From Lachnospiraceae bacterium (lineage in GTDB: Bacteria; Bacillota; Clostridia; Lachnospirales; Lachnospiraceae): a DNA stretch of 34,259 bases. The position numbers and the translations under genes were made by a program. Numbering within the stretch: the first letter of the stretch is position 1; every line of letters starts with the position of its first letter. Below the pieces are notes generated by a model. That model searched no databases and had not been told where the DNA came from. It saw only the letters and a program-made list of their open reading frames with translations. The stretch is taken from the NCBI GenBank assembly GCA_021203145.1, contig JAJQBS010000034.1, forward strand, positions 1-34,259. Reading direction: 5' to 3'. This document shows positions 15,696-22,118 of this stretch, one piece after another.

Positions 15696-16799
15696 ATGGA
15701 TCTGCAGAATATTACCCGTGTGGCAGGCCTGTTTTCCTTTGATGGAGAAGTGACGGAAGCCATCCCGTATGGAAATGGACATATTAATGATACGTATCGG
15801 ATTACCTGCCGCTCGGATGAAGGCGTGAAACGCTATATTCTTCAAAGAATGAACCGGAATGTGTTTAACCGACCGGAAGAACTGATGGAGAACCTGTGCA
15901 GCGTCACCGAATGGCTGAAAAAGAAAATTACGGAAAATGGCGGCGACGCGCAGCGGGAAACGCTGAGCCTTGTTCCCGTTCGTAATGGAAAGCCTTATCT
16001 GAAGGATGCTGGCGGAGAGTACTGGAGAGCCTATCTCTTTATTGAAAATGCCACCAGCTATGATCTGGTTGAGAAGGATGAGGATTTCTATCAGAGTGCA
16101 GTTGCGTTTGGCCGTTTCCAACGTCTGCTCGCCGACTATCCGGCTGATACACTGCATGAGACGATCCCGGATTTTCACAATACCCCGGACCGGCTCGCTA
16201 AATTTGAAGCTGCGCTTGAGGCGGATATGTGCGGGCGGGCAAATAAAGTTCAGGAAGAAATTTATTTTATCCTGGAACGTCGTTCTCTCACCCATATGCT
16301 TACGGATCATCTCGAGAATGGCACATTGCCGTTGCGCGTGACACACAACGACACAAAATTAAATAATGTGATGATTGATGATCAGAGCGGAAAAGCCATC
16401 TGTGTGATTGACCTGGACACGGTAATGCCCGGGCTGTCCCTTTATGATTTTGGGGACTCCATCCGCTTTGGCGCCAGCACGGCTGCGGAGGATGAGCAGG
16501 ATCTGAGTAAGGTTTCCTGCAGCCTGCATTTGTTCGAGTTGTATGCCAAGGGGTATATCGAGGGCTGTGCTGGCGCGCTGACCGATGCGGAGCTGGACCT
16601 GCTGCCGATGGGGGCAATCGTGATGACGTTTGAGTGCGGTATCCGTTTTCTGACGGATTATCTGGAAGGGGATCATTACTTTAAAATTCATCGTGAGGGA
16701 CACAATCTCGACCGCGCCCGCACACAATTCCGGCTTGTATCGGATATGGAAGAGAAGCTGCCGCAGATGGAGAAGATTGTGAGGAGGCTTCTGCCATAA
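15696..16799 (+). CDS. nahK: N-acetylhexosamine 1-kinase (NahK-type, APH fold)
   Basis: NahK phosphorylates GlcNAc or GalNAc at the anomeric carbon with ATP, salvaging the hexosamine released by the GH112 phosphorylase. The 367-residue protein has the aminoglycoside-phosphotransferase fold. It begins PYGNGHINDTY (nucleotide loop), has THNDTKLNNV with catalytic Asp219, and VIDLDTVMPGLSLYDFGD, the metal-binding segment typical of NahK. Length agrees with the Bifidobacterium enzyme (about 359). The start at 15696 is supported by GGGAGGAG at 15682-15689; an in-frame ATG at 15645 is less likely. It lies 69 bases after the GH112 gene. The next genes of the bifidobacterial pathway (galT-like and galE) are not here. 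Confidence 0.92.
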   Translation: MDLQNITRVAGLFSFDGEVTEAIPYGNGHINDTYRITCRSDEGVKRYILQRMNRNVFNRPEELMENLCSVTEWLKKKITENGGDAQRETLSLVPVRNGKPYLKDAGGEYWRAYLFIENATSYDLVEKDEDFYQSAVAFGRFQRLLADYPADTLHETIPDFHNTPDRLAKFEAALEADMCGRANKVQEEIYFILERRSLTHMLTDHLENGTLPLRVTHNDTKLNNVMIDDQSGKAICVIDLDTVMPGLSLYDFGDSIRFGASTAAEDEQDLSKVSCSLHLFELYAKGYIEGCAGALTDAELDLLPMGAIVMTFECGIRFLTDYLEGDHYFKIHREGHNLDRARTQFRLVSDMEEKLPQMEKIVRRLLP

Positions 16800-16880
16800 A
16801 TGAAGTAAGCGGCAAGTCTGTCTATACGTGAGGTCTGTGGTATCGGTCATGTCAAGGGTGAAGTATGTTGTTAGCTTTGG

Positions 16881-17729
16881 TCACATAGTGTCATACAGCG
16901 GACGCATCCTGTCATAAATCCGCGCGAAATCCACCTTACAGTCCCCGCCGTAAATGCCGACCGGCACTTCATCTTCAAATCCATAGACTGTCGCAAAATC
17001 GCTCTTTTCGAACTCATAGACGAAAATACGCTTCCGCTTCGGGTCGATGATCCAGTATTCGCGTACGCCTGCAAGCTTGTACTTTGCAAGTTTCAAACTT
17101 TGATCCTTTTTTGAAGTAGATGGAGATAGTACTTCCACTACCAGATCGGGTGCCCCATACACGCGACCATTCTGAAATTTTGAGCGATCACAGACAATCA
17201 GCACGTCCGGCTGGACAATTGTTTTCTCATCGCAGTCCAGCTGGACATCCACAGGCGCAACAAACACAAAGCAGGAGCCACGCTTCCCCTCTATGTAATG
17301 GTCAAAAGCTATATAAAGTTTACCACCTATCCCTTGATGAATATACGTCGGTGCCGCCATGTCATAAATCACACCGTCAATCAATTCCACGCGCCTCTCC
17401 TCCGGCAATGCCAGATAATCCTCCAACGTATACTTTCCCCATATTTTCATCTTCGCATATTCTGCCAGTGTCTCAGATACGAGACGCGGCGCTAGTCCCC
17501 CCTTTTCCTCCCGATACCTTGAAAAAACATACTGCTTCGCCGCCTCCGCTATTTCGGAGGATTCCGTCTCTTCAATGGAATACATCCCAGGCACAGCCTG
17601 CGTATCTGGTTTTTCTTGCGTATCTGCTTTTTCCGGCGTATCTGGTTTTTCTGTGGCATTCTGAATATCTGGCATGCCCCATTTCTGATTTTTGATTATT
17701 TTTGCAGCATTCACCTTATTTTCTTTCAC
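16881..17729 (-). CDS. Uma2-family (DUF820) protein with repetitive N-terminal extension
   Basis: This 282-residue protein has a complete Uma2 domain in its second half: YTLEDYLALPEERRVELIDG, VQPDVLIVCD, APDLVVEVLSPSTSKKDQS and AGVREYWIIDPK. That gives the acidic residues of a PD-(D/E)XK-like core. Role in the cell is unknown. The first about 110 residues are an extra, partly low-complexity region with EKPDTPEKADTQEKPDTQ encoded by three copies of an approximately 18-base unit, then a helical segment. It is convergent with the kinase gene, 81 bases apart. Its 3' end and its 5' flank are almost copied in the pseudogene at 3037-3320. The start lacks a strong ribosome binding site: GGGAG is only 2 bases before the ATG. 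Confidence 0.82.
   Translation of the reverse strand: MKENKVNAAKIIKNQKWGMPDIQNATEKPDTPEKADTQEKPDTQAVPGMYSIEETESSEIAEAAKQYVFSRYREEKGGLAPRLVSETLAEYAKMKIWGKYTLEDYLALPEERRVELIDGVIYDMAAPTYIHQGIGGKLYIAFDHYIEGKRGSCFVFVAPVDVQLDCDEKTIVQPDVLIVCDRSKFQNGRVYGAPDLVVEVLSPSTSKKDQSLKLAKYKLAGVREYWIIDPKRKRIFVYEFEKSDFATVYGFEDEVPVGIYGGDCKVDFARIYDRMRPLYDTM
17597..17655 (-). repeat. Three imperfect 17-18 base tandem repeats inside the Uma2 gene
   Basis: On the plus strand GCGTATCTGGTTTTTC, GCGTATCTGCTTTTTC and GCGTATCTGGTTTTTC follow one another with 1-3 base spacers, encoding the EKPDT/EKADT motifs of the N-terminal extension. Slippage could vary the copy number in frame. Confidence 0.7.
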
Positions 17730-17965
17730 TCCCTAATTCCTCCCATAATCATTTCATGAACATCTTATAGTCATCCGGCGATATTCGTTGATTTATCCAT
17801 GATTTACTATCGCTATTGGTTTGTATGTGCAATTGCATCTTTTTTATGTAAATATACAATACCACATATCGCGCTGAATTGCAAGCCATTTTCTCTTATT
17901 GTTTCTATTTCTTATGTGATACTTTGGACGAGTAGACACCCCTTACGGGGCATGCATAACGAATA

Positions 17966-18014
17966 AAATCACGCCAGTCTCCAGAGAAAAACCTCTGGCT
18001 GCTTGACGTGATTT
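17966..18014. repeat. 49-base imperfect inverted repeat, possible small hairpin element
   Basis: Arms starting AAATCACG and ending CGTGATTT pair almost fully through an inner CCAGAG/CTCTGG stem. No U-run follows on either strand and no gene ends next to it, so a terminator is unlikely. A smaller CCCC-TTAC-GGGG hairpin lies at 17939-17950. It stands between an Uma2 gene and an Uma2 remnant and could be a mobile-element relic. Confidence 0.4.
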
Positions 18015-18024
18015 AAAATCAGCT

Positions 18025-18099
18025 ATGAATAGTAACATAAAGGTAACTATTTATAGCGATCTGCTGATTGATTTTGCAGCGCTGATGGGTGGGATATAA
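18025..18099 (+). pseudogene. 3' remnant of a second-type Uma2 gene
   Basis: The frame 18037-18099 encodes KVTIYSDLLIDFAALMGGI and a stop. This matches, almost residue for residue, the end of the intact Uma2 gene at 5251-5808 (KVNIYGDLLIDFAELMAGI); the DNA is also similar. Nothing of the rest of the gene is left, and the possible ATG at 18025 has no ribosome binding site. It is a leftover tail, not a working gene. Confidence 0.75.
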
Positions 18100-18147
18100 A
18101 CGGAAGAAAGCGGACAGTGAGAATCTTTCTTTCTGCCCGCTTCCTTA

Positions 18148-18714
18148 TTATTTCCTTCTTCCAAACCCTTCCGCAAAGATGATCTTGTTCAGTACAAAGA
18201 ACACGACCATTGACACACCGCCGTTGAGGACGATCGTGACGATGTTGTAAATCGCCGCCGGTACCAGGTAGCTTGCCACTCCGACCCATACGCTGTTAAT
18301 GGAGTTTACGACCAGCGTAATCACGACCCAGCCAAGGAAATAGATCGGAATCTGCAGGATGAGCGGCCCATTGCTCCGGAACGTGACGTTCCGCTGCAGC
18401 GGGAAGTTGATGCACTCTCCCAGAAAACTGGATACCAGGTAGGCAAAGAGATACGCCAGCCCGCCGTCCTCGACTGCATAGCCAATCACGTTGAAGGTAA
18501 AGGTGACGCCGAACAGGCTGCCCTGTACGGACGGCCAGCCCCAGCCGATGTTTTTGTACGCCGCAAACAGCGCCGGAAGGAACATCAGCATGAAGTATTT
18601 CGCAAATGTCACAACATAACTGAATATTATAAACAGCCCGCCTTCCCGGAACCACCGGGCGATTTTGGGATGTTTTTCCGTGTAGATCAGCCAGTGACTT
18701 TTTACTGCTTCCAT
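18148..18714 (-). CDS. GtrA-like small membrane protein
   Basis: This 188-residue protein has four hydrophobic segments and the GtrA-family signature in its third part (NFPLQRNVTF, compare NF-x-x-x-R-x-x-x-F). GtrA-like proteins are thought to help move lipid-linked sugars across the membrane or to assist cell-surface polysaccharide synthesis. An extended first loop separates helices one and two. The ATG at 18714 has AAAGGAG upstream. It lies 168 bases after the stop of the cytoplasmic GH3 gene on the same strand and may be cotranscribed. Partner glycosyltransferases are not present in this window. Confidence 0.78.
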   Translation of the reverse strand: MEAVKSHWLIYTEKHPKIARWFREGGLFIIFSYVVTFAKYFMLMFLPALFAAYKNIGWGWPSVQGSLFGVTFTFNVIGYAVEDGGLAYLFAYLVSSFLGECINFPLQRNVTFRSNGPLILQIPIYFLGWVVITLVVNSINSVWVGVASYLVPAAIYNIVTIVLNGGVSMVVFFVLNKIIFAEGFGRRK

Positions 18715-18798
18715 AGATACTGCTCCTTTCTTAAATTTCTTATTTTGCTGAAAATTTTTGCCGGATCGCTTCTCAAAAGCTTCTTAATGTCGTTTTAG

Positions 18799-18921
18799 TT
18801 AATACGGATGCTTATCCGCACAGGTCTTTCTGCCGTTTCATTTTTCTGCGGCAAATTTCTCCGCATAGGCCTTGTTACCATTTCACTTCTTTGCCGAAAG
18901 CTTCTCCGCGTAGGTCTTGTT
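18799..18921 (-). repeat. 45-base tandem repeat extending the GH3 3' end past its stop codon
   Basis: Unit 1 (18877-18921) codes for the last residues NKTYAEKLSAKK, the stop TGA and NG. Unit 2 (18832-18876) repeats this as NKAYAEKFAAEK, TGA, NG. Unit 3 (18799-18831) is shorter: RKTCADKHPY and TAA. All are in one frame, so the 3' end of the gene was duplicated including its stop codon. A related stretch (DKAYAEKISAG) lies inside the gene at 20560-20589. Confidence 0.7.
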
Positions 18922-21516
18922 GAGCTTCCGGTTTTTAAAGAATCCTCCGATGATGGTGCCCAGTCCGCGGAAGAAATGCCCGTTCACTGCGGTGACCATT
19001 CCTTCGGTCATCCGGATGCTGACCATGCCGCCGGTCATTTTGGCTACGCTGCGGAATGGCATATTGTAAATGAAGAGTACATTCAGATCCGGTTTGCCTT
19101 CCTGCTCGCTTTTTTCTTTTTTGTTTTTCAGAATTTTGCAGATCCCGCGAGCCAGTGGGTTTTTGGCGCTGCTCATCTGGCAGATGGCGTCGTTGATCGT
19201 CAGCTTTCCATTGGACGCTGACCAGCGGTTCTCCGGAAGCTCACTGCCAAACATGACCGCAAATTCTTCGTCGTTTACGTTCTGAATCTGACCGCCGTAG
19301 TAACTCGAAAGCTTCCCGGCTGCAGTCTCTTCTTCATATGGCAGTCGTTTTGTCGTGCCTTTTACCGTGAGGCTGCCCTCCAGGCGGATATCGTCCGCGC
19401 TCGCGCCGATCTGGATCTGGTAATCCGCCCCTTCTATATCCCAGCGGTTCGTGCACGTATTCCAGAAGCGGAACGCCCTGTTGTCGAGCGGGATGCTCAC
19501 GCGGCGGCTCTCTCCGGCCTGCAGAAAGACCTTGCGGAAACCCTTCAGCTCCCTGACCGGCCGGAAGATACGGCTGTCCCTGCAGCCGATGTAGAGCTGC
19601 GCGACCTCGGCGCCATCCCGCCCGCCGGTGTTTGTCAGGGTAATGGATACTTCCTTTTCTGTAACCTTCAGATCAGAATATTCAAAGGTTGTATAGGAAA
19701 GGCCGTAGCCAAACGGATAGCGCACCGGTTTTTGAACAGTCTCATAGTAACGATAACCGACGAAAATGCCTTCGCGGTACTCGCTGTTTCTCTTTTTGGC
19801 CGGGAAATAGTTGTACGCCGGCGTATCTTCGTAAGATATCGGATAAGTTTCGTTCAGCTTTCCGGAAGGATTCACCTTTCCTGTCAGGACGTCCAATGTC
19901 GCGCCGGCACCCGCCTGTCCGCCAAGGTAGGTATGCACGATCGCCTGGCAGTGCCCCTCCCAGGGCATCTCAATTGCCGAGCCGCCGCTCAGGACGCCAA
20001 TCACGGGCTTTCCGGTCTTCGCGAGAATTTCCAGCAGTGCCGTCTGGTTCTCCGGAATCCGCATATGCCGCCGGTCGATTCCTTCCGATTCGCTGACCTC
20101 GTCGAGACCGAAAAAGTACAGAATCTGGTCTGCCTGTGTCGCCAGGGCGGTTGCTTCCTGCTCCAGCGTCTCGTCCCGTCCGCTGTTTCGGTGATATCCC
20201 TGTGCGAATCCCGTATAGTGGAATGGAGCCGTTTCTATTAAGTCCAGCACATTCTCCACCTTCGTGCTGTTGACATTCGATGACCCGGCGCCCTGATAGC
20301 GGGCTTCCTTCGCGAAATCGCCGATAATCACCGTTTTTTTCTGTGTATCCAGCGGCAGGATATTGTTTTCATTTTTCAGAAGAACAATGCTCTCCTGTGC
20401 CGCGCGGCGGGCGATGGCGTGATGTTCGTGCACAGGAATCCCATAGCGGGCCGCTTTTTCCATGTTTCCGTCTGCCAGTGTAGCCGCACTGGTCTGTTCT
20501 GTCGGTTCGGATTTTGCATTTTCCACAGAAGCATTATCCGCAGATTTTCTGCTTTCTCCCGCAGATATTTTCTCCGCATAAGCCTTGTCAGCAGTTTTTC
20601 CAGCCTTGGCAGCAGCCGCTTTCTTCCGATTATCCGCAAGCTTCAGCACTGCCTCCAAAAGCCGCGCCACACACTCATCAATCTCTTCCATAGAAATGCG
20701 TTCGTCTTTGTACGCCTGGATGAGGCTCCGTGCGGAATCGTATCCGGGGTTGGGCATCTCCAGGTTGGAGCCGGCGCGGACGCCCTCTACGTGGTCGTTT
20801 GAGCCACCCCAGTCTGTGATGACAATGCCGTCATATCCCCAGGCTTCGCGCAAAATGTCCTTCAGAAGATGGGAGTTCTCGTTCGCGTAGGTGCCGTTTA
20901 CTTCATTGTAGCTCGTCATCAGAGCCATCGGTTTCGCCTCTGTGACCGCGATCTCAAACCCGGTGAGATAGATTTCCCGGAGCGTCCGCTCATCGACCAC
21001 AGCATTCATCGCCATGCGCCGCTCCTCCTGGCTGTTGACCGCAAAATGCTTGGGACAGGCGGACACGCCCTGGCTCTGGATTCCTTTCACATACCCGGCC
21101 GCCATCTTTCCGGCCAGGTACGGGTCTTCTGAAAAATATTCAAAATTGCGGCCGCATAGCGGGCTGCGCTTGATGTTCAGGCCGGGGCCAAGGAGGAAAT
21201 CAACCCCGAGTGCCTGCGCTTCTTCACCAAGCGCCCTGCCCACCAGCTCGGCCAGTGCTTCATCCCAGCTGTTCGCGACCGTCGCCGCGCTCGGGAAACA
21301 GGTCGCCGGAACCGAGGGGTTCAGGCCCAGGTGATCTCCTGCCCCCTCCTGGCGGCGGACGCCGCTCGGACCGTCCGAACAGGTCGCGGACGGAATGCCA
21401 AGGCGCGGGATATCATGCGTTTCCCACTCATTCTTGCCTTCCAGAAGCGCCGCCTTCTCCTCCAGCGTCAGTTTTTTCAGCAGTTCTTTGATTTTTTTCG
21501 AGTTGCTCATACACAT
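18883..21516 (-). CDS. GH3 family beta-glycosidase, cytoplasmic, with extra insert and C-terminal extension
   Basis: This 877-residue retaining glycosidase has normal GH3 order: a TIM-barrel domain first (DIPRLGIPSATCSDGPSGVR, KHFAVNSQEERR at 156-167, nucleophile Asp235 in IVITDWGGSND). Next comes the alpha/beta domain with ESIVLLKNENNILPL and the acid/base region SESEGIDR, then the fibronectin-like domain starting YPFGYGLSYTTFEY. No signal peptide is seen, so it is cytoplasmic, probably a beta-glucosidase or related enzyme. Unusual parts are a charged, Ala/Lys-rich insert (about 296-365) between the two catalytic domains and a basic C-terminal extension after about residue 760. The ATG at 21516 has AAAAGGACGAA upstream; Met3 is an alternative. 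Confidence 0.92.
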   Translation of the reverse strand: MCMSNSKKIKELLKKLTLEEKAALLEGKNEWETHDIPRLGIPSATCSDGPSGVRRQEGAGDHLGLNPSVPATCFPSAATVANSWDEALAELVGRALGEEAQALGVDFLLGPGLNIKRSPLCGRNFEYFSEDPYLAGKMAAGYVKGIQSQGVSACPKHFAVNSQEERRMAMNAVVDERTLREIYLTGFEIAVTEAKPMALMTSYNEVNGTYANENSHLLKDILREAWGYDGIVITDWGGSNDHVEGVRAGSNLEMPNPGYDSARSLIQAYKDERISMEEIDECVARLLEAVLKLADNRKKAAAAKAGKTADKAYAEKISAGESRKSADNASVENAKSEPTEQTSAATLADGNMEKAARYGIPVHEHHAIARRAAQESIVLLKNENNILPLDTQKKTVIIGDFAKEARYQGAGSSNVNSTKVENVLDLIETAPFHYTGFAQGYHRNSGRDETLEQEATALATQADQILYFFGLDEVSESEGIDRRHMRIPENQTALLEILAKTGKPVIGVLSGGSAIEMPWEGHCQAIVHTYLGGQAGAGATLDVLTGKVNPSGKLNETYPISYEDTPAYNYFPAKKRNSEYREGIFVGYRYYETVQKPVRYPFGYGLSYTTFEYSDLKVTEKEVSITLTNTGGRDGAEVAQLYIGCRDSRIFRPVRELKGFRKVFLQAGESRRVSIPLDNRAFRFWNTCTNRWDIEGADYQIQIGASADDIRLEGSLTVKGTTKRLPYEEETAAGKLSSYYGGQIQNVNDEEFAVMFGSELPENRWSASNGKLTINDAICQMSSAKNPLARGICKILKNKKEKSEQEGKPDLNVLFIYNMPFRSVAKMTGGMVSIRMTEGMVTAVNGHFFRGLGTIIGGFFKNRKLNKTYAEKLSAKK

Positions 21517-21588
21517 TTCGTCCTTTTCCGTATCGGTGTATCATTTTTCGTATGCATCATTTACAGGAGCAGGCTCCCTGTCTGACAA

Positions 21589-21771
21589 TTATTTTTTCGC
21601 GCCCTTCTTGCGCCGCTTTCTGTAATCCACCGCCATGGCCGCCGCTGACCCGACTGTCAGTGCAGCGAACACGGCGATCAGCACTCTCAGCAGTGTCTCC
21701 CACCAGGTCGCCACGCGGATGATTTCCGAGGTGGAGGATACCCCGTTCATGGAGCTGCTGTAGTTTGCCAT
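21589..21771 (-). pseudogene. C-terminal remnant of a membrane-anchored reversed-order GH3 gene
   Basis: The frame encodes MANYSSSMNGVSSTSE, a hydrophobic helix (LLRVLIAVFAALTVGSAAA) and a basic tail RKRRKKGAKK. This matches the pattern at the end of the GH3 encoded at 22119-25187 (HVLYTIVNSNAFN, membrane helix, basic tail). The rest of the enzyme is missing. Directly upstream lies a promoter module almost identical to that of the large GH3 gene at 31376-31505, joined just after the transcription start. The gene has thus apparently lost everything between its 5' leader and its last exterior residues. No ribosome binding site precedes the possible ATG, so translation is doubtful. Confidence 0.65.
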
Positions 21772-21785
21772 CACATGCTGAGAGG

Positions 21786-21813
21786 AGTATAACAAAATTT
21801 CTCCGGTTTTCAC
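21786..21813 (-). promoter_or_regulatory. Duplicated GH3 promoter in front of the GH3 remnant
   Basis: Minus strand -35 GTGAAA (21808-21813), 16-base spacer, -10 TATACT (21786-21791). The whole block 21777-21905 aligns with 31376-31505, including spacing and the upstream GTTTGT repeats. Confidence 0.6.
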
Positions 21814-21822
21814 GCTTTCTTC

Positions 21823-21851
21823 ACAAACAGTCCGATTTTTGCGTAAACGGT
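21823..21851 (-). promoter_or_regulatory. Degenerate LytTR-type direct repeats (second copy)
   Basis: Minus strand ACCGTTTAC (21843-21851) and ACTGTTTGT (21823-21831), period 20, at the same distance from the promoter as the better pair at 31424-31452. Each has one departure from the LytTR consensus. Confidence 0.45.
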
Positions 21852-21925
21852 TGGATAGTCTGCGCATTTTCACAATTTTGCGCTCCGTTTTTTGTGCAAT
21901 TCGCAGTCTGGTAAGCTCTGCAATC

Positions 21926-21968
21926 GAGCCGGGTGCGGCTTTAGCCGCAAAATCTCCTTATCCGGCTC
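21926..21968 (-). other. Nested stem-loop element, copy A
   Basis: On the minus strand the outer arms GAGCCGG/CCGGCTC enclose TAAGGA and an inner stem CGGCT-AA-AGCCG. A related element with a different outer stem lies at 27030-27064. A further small hairpin (TATGGC-GTAA-GCCATA) is at 22021-22036. Confidence 0.4.
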
Positions 21969-22062
21969 TGTGCAATCGGATAGGGAGAGTCCTCGCCCCA
22001 GTCCGCCCGCACCGGCCGCGTATGGCGTAAGCCATAGAACTCCTTTCGCACCCCTGTACATC

Positions 22063-22098
22063 GAAGAGCAGGAGGCATCTCTTTGCCTCCTGCTCTTC
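22063..22098 (-). terminator. Strong hairpin after the membrane-anchored GH3 gene
   Basis: A perfect 15-base stem GAAGAGCAGGAGGCA / TGCCTCCTGCTCTTC with a 6-base loop lies 21 bases past the stop codon at 22119. No T-run follows on the minus strand, so it may protect the 3' end rather than terminate, but its position fits the end of the transcript. Confidence 0.5.
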
Positions 22099-22118
22099 TA
22101 CGCGTAAATCCTATGCAT

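Noticed and set aside
17597..17655. Short repeats in the Uma2 gene considered as a CRISPR-like array
   Set aside because: The 17-18 base units follow each other with almost no spacer and are in coding frame, so they are coding tandem repeats. No CRISPR array or cas gene is seen in the window.
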